Source of the DNA: Armatimonadota bacterium
Lineage (GTDB): Bacteria; Armatimonadota; Hebobacteria; Hebobacterales; WVXJ01
Direction of reading: 5' to 3'
NCBI GenBank assembly: GCA_011773575.1
Contig: WVXJ01000239.1
Coordinates: forward strand, 14,445-43,590
DNA: 29,146 bases
In this document: positions 15,215-23,584 of the stretch, in pieces
How positions within the stretch are numbered: the stretch's first letter is position 1
How the letters are laid out: each line of letters starts with the position of its first letter
Translations under genes and position numbers: made by a program
The notes under the pieces: generated by a model
Seen by the model: only the letters and a program-made list of their open reading frames with translations
Database searches by the model: none
Told to the model about the DNA's origin: nothing

Positions 15215-18200
15215 TTGATTGAAAAGATTATAGATTTTTCGGCGCGCAATGTTTTTCTGATCTTCGTCTTTGTGATCATACTGTTTGCTGCCGGTATCTG
15301 GTCGGTCTATAATGTGCCGAAAGACGCAATACCCGACCTGACCGATACCCAGGTAATCATCTTTACCGAGTGGATGGGACGCAGCCCCAACTTGGTCGAA
15401 GATCAGATTACGTATCCTATCACTTCGTCGCTGCTGTCTGCGCCCAATGTCAAAGTTGTGCGCGGCTACTCCATGAATTCCATGTCATTCGTCTACGTCA
15501 TCTTTGAGGATGGTACGGACCTCTATTGGGCGCGCAGCCGCGTGCTAGAGTATCTACAGACCATACAGGACAGACTGCCACCTGGTGTTAATCCCACTCT
15601 AGGCCCTGACGCTACCGGACTGGGCTGGGTATATCAATATGCTCTGGTAGACCGCTCCGGGCAGCATGACCTGGCGGAACTACGCTCGTTACAGGACTGG
15701 TATCTACGTTATTGGCTACTGAGCGTACCTGGCGTGTCAGAGGTTGCCAGCCTCGGCGGCTTCGAGAAACAGTACCAGTTGGATCTTGATCCGAACAAGC
15801 TCGCGGCCTATAACCTGTCGATCGATCAGATCATCCGGGCGATCCCGCGCAGCAACCAGGAAGTAGGCGGCCGGGTGATAGAGATGACGGGGCGAGAATA
15901 CCGCGTGCGGGGGCGCGGCTACGTCGAATCTATCGGGGAGATCGAGAAAATCGCCGTGGGTGCGGATGCCAACGGTACTCCCATATTGTTGGGTGATGTG
16001 GCAAATATTCACCTGGGGCCGCAGCTTCGCCTGGGAGCATCTGACTTCAATGGTGAGGGCGAGGCGGTCGGCGGAATCGTGGTAATGCGCATCGGGGAAA
16101 ACGCGCTAAGTGTGATAGAGGATGTAAAAGAAAAGCTTGCCGATATTAAGAAATCTCTGCCGCCGGGCGTCGAGATAGTACCGGTATACGACCGCTCCGA
16201 CCTGATATTGCGCTCCATCCATACCCTAAAGCGGTCGCTTATCGAGGAAGGCGTCATCGTTTCTCTGGTGATAATCATCTTCCTGTTGCACATCCCCAGC
16301 GCGCTGAGGGCGATACTTATATTGCCGATCGCGGTGGTGTCTGCCTTCATCCCTATGTATTTCATGGGGATCACCTCCAACATCATGTCCTTGGGGGGTA
16401 TCGCCATCGCCATCGGGGTACTGGTCGATTCGGCCGTTATTATGATAGAAAACGTGCAGAAAAAGCTGGAGCACCTGCCCGAAGGCGCCCCCGCGTCTGA
16501 ACGCAAGGAAATCGTCATACAGGCCTGCAAGGAAGTAGGGCGGCCGCTCTTCTTCTCGCTGCTGATTATCACCATATCGTTTCTGCCGGTTTTCACACTG
16601 GAGTCACAGGAAGGTCGGCTCTTCAAGCCACTTGCCTTTACCAAGACTTTCTCTATGGCGGGTGCGGCCTTGCTGTCCATAACCCTGGCGCCGGCACTGA
16701 TGGTGCTATTGATGATAGGACGTGTCATCCCTGAAGCGAAGCATCCCATCAGCCGTATGCTGCAGCGTGTCTATTATCCTTGGGTAAATGCCTTGATGCG
16801 TCGTCGTCTATTGTCCATCACGATCGCAGTTATCGTGGTGATTTCGGCTTTCCCGTTGTTACCCATAGTGCATGACAGATTTCTGCCGAAGTTTATTCGA
16901 GAATGGAAACCGGTAAAGGAATTTAAACTTGGAACGGAGTTCATGCCGCCTCTGAACGAAGGCTCAATCCTTTATATGCCGACGACGCTGCCGGGGATTT
17001 CCCTGCCGGAGGCCACGAAGTACCTGCAACTGCAAGACCGCCTTATCCGCCAGGTTCCCGAGGTAGAGACGGTCTTCGGCAAGGTGGGTAAGGCCGACAC
17101 CGCCACCGATCCGGCACCCTTCGAGATGGTAGAGACCACCGTCATGTTTAAACCGGAAAAGGACTGGAGAAAAGTGCCTCTCAAGCGCTGGTATTCGGGA
17201 TTGCCAAACTGGATGAAACCGCCCTTCCGCTTGTTGCAGCCTGAAGAGAGGCACATCACCTTCGAAGAATTGAGGGATGAGTTAAATGCTGCGGTTAGCA
17301 TCCCGGCCTGGACAGACTACTGGGGGATGCCGATCGAGGTGCGTATAGGTATGTTGACCACCGGCATCCGCACCCCCGTCGGGATAAAGATCTTCGGCGA
17401 CGACCTCAAGCAGATAGAGCATATAGGCGAGCAGTTGGAGCAGATTATCAGCAAGGTAGACGGCGCGCAGAGCGTCTTTGCTGAGCGCGTCACGGGAGGC
17501 TATTACATAGATATCATCCCTCGGCGCGAGGCCGCGGCGCGCTATGGAATGACCATAGGCGACCTTTTCGATGTGGTGCAAACAGCCGTCGGAGGCATGA
17601 CTATAGACACCACCATCGAAGGCAAAGAGCGCTATACCATAAACCTGCGCTATGCCCGCGACTACCGCAACGACCTTCAGGCGCTCAAAAGGGTGCTTGT
17701 CCCGATATCGACAGGCGGCATGAGCGGCATGTCCATGGGCAGTTCCATGTCTACTGGCATGGGGGGAAGCATGTCCGGTTCGTCTATGAGCACAGCCAGT
17801 ATGTCTGGCTCGCAGCTCAGGACGCGCAACACTCCGCCTGTAAAACAGATCCCGCTGTCCGAACTGGCCGATATAAAAGTTATCACAGGGCCAGCCATGA
17901 TCAAGAACGAAGATGCCTCTACCACCGGCTGGGTTTATATCGATGTCGCGGGGCGCGATCTGGGAGGGTTTGTCAACGATGCCAAACAGGCGGTCAACCA
18001 GCAACTGAAACTTCCTCCCAACTACACGCTGGTATGGACAGGAAACTATGAGTCCATGGAGCGAGTAGGTAAGCGGATGATGATAGTGGTGCCCATTACC
18101 CTTGCTATCATCTTCATTATGCTCTTTATGAATTTTCAATCTTTGGGCGCCACGCTGATAGTATTGCTGTCACTTCCGTTTGCACTTACCGGCAGTCTGT

Positions 18201-18733
18201 GGATGCTGCACCTGTATCACTTCAACCTAAGCATTGCGGTCTGGGTAGGTATCATCGCGCTGGCGGGAGTGGCAGCGGAGACGGGCGTCATCATGATCGT
18301 ATACCTGGATGAAGCATTTCATATGTTCCGGGATATGGGACGCATGCGCCACCAATATGACCTTTTCACTGCCATAACCTATGGCGCGGTGCAGCGCGTC
18401 CGACCCAAGCTGATGACGGTCATGTGTATCCTTATGGGACTAGTGCCCCTAATGTGGGCTCATGGCGCAGGGGCGGATGTTATGCGGCGTATTGCCGCTC
18501 CCATGATCGGCGGCGTGATTACCTCTAGCATCCTCACCTTGGAGATAGTACCTGCTATCTATTCTCTCTGGCGAGGTCGGCAGGTGCCAAAGGTCAGGCT
18601 GCGACCACTGGGCGAGGGTGAAACGGTGACTTACTCGTGTCCCTTCCACCCGGAGGAAAGCTCGGCTTTGCACCGTCAGTGTTCAGATTGCGGCATGTAT
18701 TTGCAGGAAGATATCGAGGATCGGATAATCTAG
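15215..18733 (+). CDS. cusA: CusA-like copper/silver RND efflux pump with Met-rich insertion and C-terminal metal-binding domain
   Basis: This 1172-residue HME-family RND transporter uses proton flow to push Cu+/Ag+ to the outside. Two sets of RND helices and periplasmic loops are intact (LGGIAIAIGVLVDSAVIMIE; a second set near IALAGVAAETGVIM). The three CusA metal-site methionines appear conserved: M588 (ILYMPTTLPG), M638 (FEMVETT) and M713 (GMLTTGIRTP). There are three oddities. A ~25-residue insertion lies between the last two. A Gly/Ser/Met insertion (836-866) has eight Met just before KQIPLSELADI. A C-terminal tail (1140-1166, YSCPFHPEE...CSDCGMYLQ) matches the heavy-metal-binding domain. 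The TTG at 15215, with AAGGA 10 bases upstream, is the start. At ~1040 residues, classical CusA is shorter. Confidence 0.95.
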   Translation: MIEKIIDFSARNVFLIFVFVIILFAAGIWSVYNVPKDAIPDLTDTQVIIFTEWMGRSPNLVEDQITYPITSSLLSAPNVKVVRGYSMNSMSFVYVIFEDGTDLYWARSRVLEYLQTIQDRLPPGVNPTLGPDATGLGWVYQYALVDRSGQHDLAELRSLQDWYLRYWLLSVPGVSEVASLGGFEKQYQLDLDPNKLAAYNLSIDQIIRAIPRSNQEVGGRVIEMTGREYRVRGRGYVESIGEIEKIAVGADANGTPILLGDVANIHLGPQLRLGASDFNGEGEAVGGIVVMRIGENALSVIEDVKEKLADIKKSLPPGVEIVPVYDRSDLILRSIHTLKRSLIEEGVIVSLVIIIFLLHIPSALRAILILPIAVVSAFIPMYFMGITSNIMSLGGIAIAIGVLVDSAVIMIENVQKKLEHLPEGAPASERKEIVIQACKEVGRPLFFSLLIITISFLPVFTLESQEGRLFKPLAFTKTFSMAGAALLSITLAPALMVLLMIGRVIPEAKHPISRMLQRVYYPWVNALMRRRLLSITIAVIVVISAFPLLPIVHDRFLPKFIREWKPVKEFKLGTEFMPPLNEGSILYMPTTLPGISLPEATKYLQLQDRLIRQVPEVETVFGKVGKADTATDPAPFEMVETTVMFKPEKDWRKVPLKRWYSGLPNWMKPPFRLLQPEERHITFEELRDELNAAVSIPAWTDYWGMPIEVRIGMLTTGIRTPVGIKIFGDDLKQIEHIGEQLEQIISKVDGAQSVFAERVTGGYYIDIIPRREAAARYGMTIGDLFDVVQTAVGGMTIDTTIEGKERYTINLRYARDYRNDLQALKRVLVPISTGGMSGMSMGSSMSTGMGGSMSGSSMSTASMSGSQLRTRNTPPVKQIPLSELADIKVITGPAMIKNEDASTTGWVYIDVAGRDLGGFVNDAKQAVNQQLKLPPNYTLVWTGNYESMERVGKRMMIVVPITLAIIFIMLFMNFQSLGATLIVLLSLPFALTGSLWMLHLYHFNLSIAVWVGIIALAGVAAETGVIMIVYLDEAFHMFRDMGRMRHQYDLFTAITYGAVQRVRPKLMTVMCILMGLVPLMWAHGAGADVMRRIAAPMIGGVITSSILTLEIVPAIYSLWRGRQVPKVRLRPLGEGETVTYSCPFHPEESSALHRQCSDCGMYLQEDIEDRII

Positions 18734-18774
18734 TATGACAGTAGCTGCATAGAACAGAAACTGGAGCGTAAGAA

Positions 18775-19265
18775 ATGCAAAATGTTCATCCGATGTTCGT
18801 TCATTTCCCCATTGCACTACTGCTGGGGGCATTGTTCCTGGAGATCCTGGCAGTACTGACAAAGCGTGAAGCGCTGCGCACGATGGCGACCGGCGCGCTG
18901 GTGCTGGAACCTTTGGAGCGCTGGCCGCCATGACGACGGGACTGATGGCCGCGGACTCGGTCCCTCACCCGGAAGCCGCGCACGAGATTATGGAGACGCA
19001 TGAAGTACTGGGCATAACCGTAGCCATCCTGTCCTCGATGGCGCGCCTGATAAAACTGGATAACATCAAGTTCCTTCGCATCATCTTCGTCGCTTTGTTT
19101 ATCATAACCGGCGGCATCATGAGCTATGGTGCTTATCTTGGCGGGAAGTTAGTCTTCGATTATGGCGTAGGCACGGCCCTGGTCACGAGTGGGATGGTTG
19201 AATCGGATGAGCACCACGAGCACAATGAGGACCAAATGCACGAAATTGAAGAGTACGAACATTAA
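18775..19265 (+). pseudogene. DUF2231 membrane protein gene, broken by one frameshift
   Basis: Reading from the ATG at 18775 (GGAG 8 bases upstream) gives HPMFVHFPIALLLGALFLEI, the typical DUF2231 start, but it stops at 18930-18932 after a nonsense stretch. Moving to the next frame at about 18906-18907 restores the family: GTFGALAAMTTGLMAAD, then ETHEVLG, and finally SYGAYLGGKLVFDYGVG. One missing G in a CTGG(G)A run explains it. The corrected protein has about 163 residues, four membrane helices and a His/Glu-rich tail (DEHHEHNEDQM) that could bind metal. It is the last gene of the efflux operon, 41 bases after the pump. It may be a real mutation or a sequencing error. Confidence 0.85.
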
Positions 19266-19366
19266 TAACCCGGAGAGATACACTTAAAGGCAGCCAAGCA
19301 GCCTGCCGTGAGTTGCCATCATCCGTGAGAGTCTGTCAATTTGATATGGGTACAGCACGATGGATT

Positions 19367-20758
19367 TTAAAGGTTGCCTTCATGCTCGAAATCTGTTCTT
19401 TTGATCCTGATAATCGCACCTCGACTCAGCAAGCCGTGCTTTCGGACGACCAATAAGGCTAAAGTTAACACCAACGGCGGTCCATATTCAGCAAGCTTAA
19501 CCCAAGGTATCTCTTGCCGACCCAGAGCAAAGTGATGCGCGTAGTAAAAAAAGGCGCTTCCTGTAAAGAGCAGCCAGACGGGCCGGCACCGAAGACAGAG
19601 AAACGGGACAGTCCAGGCTAGATACCAGGGATAGAGTACAGGGCTCAAAAGAAAGAACCCCGCTAGCGAAAGAAAGCACGTATCCAACACAGATAGCTGG
19701 TTCTCTTCTTTCCTCATCCTAAACCACAGACAAGAAAGCCATAGGGCGAAGAGTACCGCACAGATCCGCCGTGCATTCAGCATATGGTTGGAAGTGAACC
19801 GAGCCATGAGGAAGTCGACTACTTCGTATATAGCCGTGTAACCGTGCCAGCGGGCGGCATACAGACTGATTCCTTGCCACAGTTCGATGCCGGCAGAGGC
19901 AAATGGCAGATATGCTATCACCCCAGCTGTGACAAATCCCACCGCAAACCACGCCTGTCTGGGGCGAGCAGCAAGCAAAAGGAATGGAAACGTAAAGAGG
20001 GCATATCCTTTGGCTAATACGCTTGCTGCTAGCGATGCACCGGCAGCCAGGCGACTGGAAGCCAAACCAGAGGTCGGTAGTAGCAGCCGCATCGCTAAGA
20101 CTAGGAAGAAGATACCGACACTATCCAAGTGCCCGCGCGCCACTACCTCGCCCACAATCAGCGGATGCCAAGCATGGAGCAGCACCCAAGCAGGAGGTTG
20201 CCGCACTTTTATCAGTAGCCCTGGCAACAACAGCACTGTTCCAATATCGAAGAAGGCCAGGACTAGCTTGAGCATGATAACTCGATCCGCTGGCAGGCGA
20301 TCCGAAAGCGCGAATACGTATTATGCGACTGGCGGATAAGCGGCTGGGATATTTTTATATTCCATCTTACTCCAGATTTGGTCATGCAAAACTGCAAGTT
20401 CAGGAGAATCTGGCCGCTCAGAAAAAGGATTGTAGCCTTGATTTATGACCCGACCTTCCCACAAATAGCGATAAATATCAGACGTTGTCACAGGACGAAT
20501 GGGAGCAAGGGAGAGTCGCATCAAAATCCCGACCGCGATAATGAACCACACTATCCGCCGCGAAGTCGCGTGTCCCAATCGCCATACTACAGCTACTGCC
20601 AAGCAGAAGACCGCGAACGCGCTTAGGAAGTATATAATTTGCGCTACACGCATCCGGAGTGAGAGATCAGTGTTTGCGAACAGCCACAGGAGATACCAAA
20701 GCATTGGAGCGACGAGTACGAGAACAAGAGATGCTGCGTAACGCACTTTAGTTTGCAT
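19367..20758 (-). pseudogene. Integral membrane glycosyltransferase (GT87/DUF2029-like), interrupted by one in-frame stop
   Basis: Two open stretches lie in the same frame and are separated only by a TAA at 20321-20323; reading through gives one ~463-residue polytopic protein. The N-terminal part has TSDIYRYLWEGRVINQGYNP, the Asp-containing first loop typical of polyprenol-phosphate-mannose-dependent or GT87-like mannosyltransferases. Past the stop it continues VFALSDRLPADRV, then many membrane helices. A CAA to TAA change (one base) would explain the stop. The ATG at 20758 is used; a TTG at 20779 is possible, and neither has a clear ribosome site. Re-initiation at the ATG at 20275 could give a C-terminal fragment. 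True mutation, assembly error and stop-codon readthrough are all open. Confidence 0.75.
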
Positions 20759-21032
20759 CGCAAATAATCTGGATTTCAAAATAGATCAACTACAATAAAA
20801 ATTGAGAAGCTGGGTTTTGTTCATATATAGGCATTATCACTTTTTGTATGAAACTGCATATAATATATTATTGTTTTCTTCCATTCTGCCTGTCGCTAGC
20901 GATCTTGTGCTTATCCCTTATTGGGAGATTTCTACCGGTTTACCGCTAATTATTCCCTCTTAGAAGCGATGCTCATCTATGATGAAGATAAGATTCTTTA
21001 CGCTCTGTTCACTCGCACAAGCTCTCACCGAT

Positions 21033-21446
21033 TTATGCAGGGCTAGCCACAAGTGGTAGCGCGATGACCACAGTATTTCCCTCTTTCTCATCTGCTCGTA
21101 TATCAAGGGTTCCACCATGGGAGTTTAACACAGCCAAGCAATAGCGATATCCGAGTCGGCGAGCATGTGTTCCATCCCACGCTGGTTCCCGGTTTATTTC
21201 TTCGCTCATTAGAGCTTGACGCTCCGCTTCGCTTAGCGGCTCACCCTCATCCGAGATGGCAATACTCATGGTATGGTTATCGGTCTCCTCTGCCACCAGC
21301 GATACCTTACGGTGATTCGGTGTGAATCGCACGGCATTGTCCAGGAGGGTTGTCAACATGCGAAGCAAGGAGTGAGCCATGCCCTGAACATTTGCCAGGT
21401 CATCCGCGATTTTTACTTGTAGATTGACATGCTTCGCATCTGCCAC
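21033..21446 (-). pseudogene. Histidine-kinase ATPase fragment (HATPase only, degenerate)
   Basis: These ~137 codons encode only the C-terminal ATP-binding part of a histidine kinase, with N box TLLDNAVRFTPNHR. The expected DxGxG G1 box reads SDEGEPLSE, and the G2 box is GTHARRLGYRYCLAVL instead of GTGLGL. No sensor, dimerisation helix or phosphoacceptor His is present. The reading starts at a GTG inside the end of the methyltransferase frame, without its own ribosome site. It looks like the tail of a kinase gene fused by deletion to the truncated methyltransferase. An atypical small ATPase is possible but less likely. Confidence 0.6.
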
Positions 21447-21940
21447 TGGGTCGCCTCCGGTCCAGCAAGGGTAGCGACCTCCGATGGGAGAGGCTGATTG
21501 AGGAAGGGCTCACCGATAGCGATTACCCCACTTACCTTCACTGCATGCCGCATCCATGACACCGCCTCATCGAAGTTGTTCAACGCGAACGATGCCCCGA
21601 TGCACAAGACCACATCGTAACTCTCCGTTTCAGGGACAAAATCTAGCGCCGGCCCCTCAATGAAGTGCAGACGGTCGGCTACGCCCTCTACCTCTGCTTG
21701 CTGGCGCGCCTCCGTCACAAACCATGGGTTGATCTCCAGCCCCGTGCCATCAATTGCCCACGCCTTAGCCCACGTTCGCAGCAACCATCCCTTACCGCTC
21801 CCCACGTCCAATATGCGCAGGCCATCCTTGATCCGACAGTAATTTTCCAGCAGTCCCAGCTTCTCTGGTGACGTCGGATTCTGGATAGTGTGGTTATGTT
21901 CGACGATAGACCAATATTCAGTGAAATGCATCTCTCTCAC
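21413..21940 (-). pseudogene. SAM-dependent methyltransferase, C-terminally truncated
   Basis: The 175-residue product has a normal class I methyltransferase N-terminal half. It has motif I ILDVGSGKGWLLRTWA, an acidic end of strand 2 (GTGLEINPWF), and motif IV YDVVLCIGASFALNNFDEA. It is shorter than the ~250-280 residues I expect for relatives. After about FLNQPLPSEVATL it runs into unrelated sequence and stops inside the kinase fragment, with which it overlaps by 34 bases in another frame. The start is a GTG at 21940 (or ATG at 21931), with no clear ribosome site. It is best seen as one side of a deletion junction; substrate unknown. Confidence 0.6.
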
Positions 21941-22599
21941 TGGGCAGGTGTATGCTTGCCCATTCTGTTTATCTTACGGCATGGCCTTGGTGCGTATTTC
22001 GCGGGAATCGACCATCCATTTCGTTTTAATCTTCCAAACAATCAGAGCATGGCGACGCTGGACGAAAACATAGTAAATTAGCTTCCCTCCTTAGTCAATG
22101 GTTCGACTCTGCATACCACACGTGATGAGGTTTTTTTGTGTATAGCTTTGGTACCCAGACTCTGCCTCTCCACGTCTTGGTACCCCCTCAGCGCGCCGCC
22201 TGCGACGGAACTATTTCGAACCCTTGTGACCAGGCAACAGCAGTACCGCGTTATCCTGCTTTTACGCCGTTTTTCCACGCTATTTGGCCCTTTTTGGGGT
22301 TCGATTTTCAACTGCCTACTCCGAGCAGGAGTCGAACTCCCAAAATGTTTCGAACCTAAAAAATCGTTGCAAACACTGGATTCTCTGGTTGACCACTAAA
22401 TTGCAAAAGTAGTCACCCCCCAGAGAAAGAGAGAGAGAAAAAGGCGTTTCTGGGCATTTTGGGCGAAATTTTGGCCGCAATTAGTGGTCACCCCTGAGCG
22501 AGCGGGAAAGCCAGAAAACGTTGCAATTACACGCCTTTTTGGGCTTTAGCCTTGATTCCCAAAATCTCCCCCAGAGACGTTTCGAGGCATGATGAAGAA
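21941..22599. other. Gene-free repeat-bearing region beside tRNA-Tyr
   Basis: No frame on either strand in these ~660 bases has a ribosome site or recognisable domain. The stretch contains short related blocks. One pair is TTGCAAAAGTAGTCACCCC (22401-22419) and its degenerate copy near 22477-22496. Another is CGTTGCAA, present near 22367 and 22520. The block GACCACTAAATTGC (22391-22404) is also inverted as GCAATTAGTGGTC near 22477. T-loop-like TTCGAA/TTCGAC strings occur near 22220, 22335 and 22350. Decayed mobile DNA, att-site remnants or an unrecognised RNA are possible. Confidence 0.45.
22381..22427. repeat. Inverted repeat/hairpin
   Basis: TTCTCTGG (22381-22388) pairs perfectly with CCAGAGAA (22420-22427). 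Inside, GACCACT (22391-22397) pairs with AGTAGTC (22408-22414) with one mismatch, leaving a loop of ~10 bases. A GA-repeat tract follows on the plus strand. It lacks an adjacent T tract, so it is not a clear terminator. Confidence 0.55.
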
Positions 22600-22682
22600 T
22601 GGAGGGGGAAGGATTCGAACCTCCGTAGGCATTCGCCGGCAGATTTACAGTCTGCTCCCTTTAGCCACTCGGGCACCCCTCC
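22600..22682 (-). tRNA. tRNA-Tyr (anticodon GTA)
   Basis: On the minus strand this 83-base sequence folds as a class II tRNA. The acceptor GGAGGGG (22676-22682) pairs with CCCCTCC (22601-22607) and the discriminator is A (22600). The D arm has GAGTGG. The anticodon arm GCAGA-CTGTAAA-TCTGC carries GTA for tyrosine. A long variable arm is present and the T arm contains GTTCGAATC. The 3' CCA is not encoded (TTC follows), so it must be added enzymatically. Confidence 0.97.
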
Positions 22683-22699
22683 AGGTTGAGGCGAGGTTC

Positions 22700-22705
22700 A
22701 TTATA
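22700..22705 (-). promoter_or_regulatory. Likely -10 box of the tRNA-Tyr promoter
   Basis: A perfect TATAAT on the minus strand ends 18 bases before the tRNA 5' end, the right place for a tRNA promoter. The -35 at the usual 16-18 base spacing is poor, so this is a moderate call. Confidence 0.5.
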
Positions 22706-22991
22706 GCATATACGCGCAAACTTGTTGCTGCAGGCCGCGGGGATGCCATTGACTTCTTCCACAAGCGCGGATTGAGGATTGCCTCGCGGCACCAGAGCAG
22801 ACAAGCAATGTGCCGAGAAGCGAACAGAAAGGACAGGGACCACATTGAAAACACCAGACTTGGATGTGAAAATACTACTGCACCATTACTCGTCGGGCCG
22901 GGGCTTGGCAATCAGGCTGATTCAGCCTCTGGAAGCAGCCCGCGGCGCGGCGAGATAAGGGCGACTTAACAACTTAAGGAGGTAAACCCAA

Positions 22992-23447
22992 ATGGCAATG
23001 CGAAGATGGGAACCCCTTTCCGGCCTAAGCCGCCTTCACGAAGAGATGGATCGGCTGTTCGAGGGTACGATGAGGCCCTTCTGGCCGGGCAGGGGAGAAG
23101 TGGAACTGGAAGGATATCGGCTGCCCACGATTGACTTGGAAGAGACAGATGAGGAGATCGTGCTTAAGGCGGAACTGCCGGGTGTGGACAAGAAGGACTT
23201 GAATGTTGAGGTGCTGCCGGAATCGGTGTCACTGAAAGCGGAGACCTCAGAAGAGAAAGAAGTAAAGGAAAAAGCCTATCACCGGCGGGAGCGCTCCTAT
23301 CGCTCCTTCCAGCGGGTGATCCCATTGCCGCAAGAGGTGAAGTCAGCGAAAGCGAAGGCCTCCTTCAAGGATGGATTGTTGGAAGTGCATCTGCCCAAGG
23401 CGGAGGCCGCCAAAGCCGCCAAAGCGGTGAAGGTGGATATCGGCTGA
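22992..23447 (+). CDS. hsp20: Small heat-shock protein Hsp20 (alpha-crystallin family)
   Basis: This 151-residue ATP-independent holdase prevents aggregation of unfolding proteins. The N-terminal arm (1-40, WEPLSGLSRLHEEMDRLF) precedes the alpha-crystallin domain (about 42-140), with ELPGVDKKDLNVEV, a YRSFQRVIPLP stretch and FKDGLLEVHLPK, all hallmark segments. The tail is Ala/Lys-rich and ends VKVDIG, a form of the I/V-x-I/V oligomerisation motif. The start has a near-perfect AAGGAGG 8 bases upstream. It stands alone between tRNA-Tyr and a convergent polysaccharide cluster, with a terminator directly after it. The 309 bases before it contain no other gene; TTGAAA near 22844 might be part of a promoter. 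Confidence 0.96.
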   Translation: MAMRRWEPLSGLSRLHEEMDRLFEGTMRPFWPGRGEVELEGYRLPTIDLEETDEEIVLKAELPGVDKKDLNVEVLPESVSLKAETSEEKEVKEKAYHRRERSYRSFQRVIPLPQEVKSAKAKASFKDGLLEVHLPKAEAAKAAKAVKVDIG

Positions 23448-23474
23448 AGAACCGTATCGGAATTGAGCAAATGA

Positions 23475-23507
23475 AGAGGGCGGCCCAAGCACATGGGGCT
23501 GCCCTCT
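23475..23507 (+). terminator. Terminator after hsp20
   Basis: A 12-bp stem with one G-U pair, 23475-23486 (AGAGGGCGGCCC) and 23496-23507 (GGGCTGCCCTCT), has a 9-base loop and is followed by a moderately T-rich stretch. It lies 28 bases after the hsp20 stop. Confidence 0.75.
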
Positions 23508-23531
23508 CAAGTTCTGGTTCTTCTCGCCGGC

Positions 23532-23581
23532 TCTCCGACTCCCAGACCCTGGATTCTCCGACTCCGGACTCTAGACCCTGG
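23532..23581. repeat. Short tandem low-complexity repeat
   Basis: TCTCCGACTCC occurs at 23532-23542 and 23555-23565, and AGACCCTGG at 23544-23552 and 23573-23581, giving two imperfect ~23-29 base units of ACTCC/AGACC heptad-like sequence. It sits between the hsp20 terminator and the stop of the convergent barrel gene. Confidence 0.6.
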
Positions 23582-23584
23582 CCT

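Noticed and set aside
16009..16749. A 246-codon minus-strand frame inside the pump gene
   Set aside because: Antisense shadow of a well-conserved RND gene with no own signals.
22322..22348. A second tRNA T-arm-like string, GGAGTTCGACTCC on the minus strand
   Set aside because: The 5-bp stem and 7-base loop geometry fail and no acceptor or anticodon arm is present.
22589..22969. A 126-codon plus-strand frame starting NGGGRIRTSVGIRR
   Set aside because: This is the classic false protein read from the antisense of tRNA-Tyr; it has no ribosome site.
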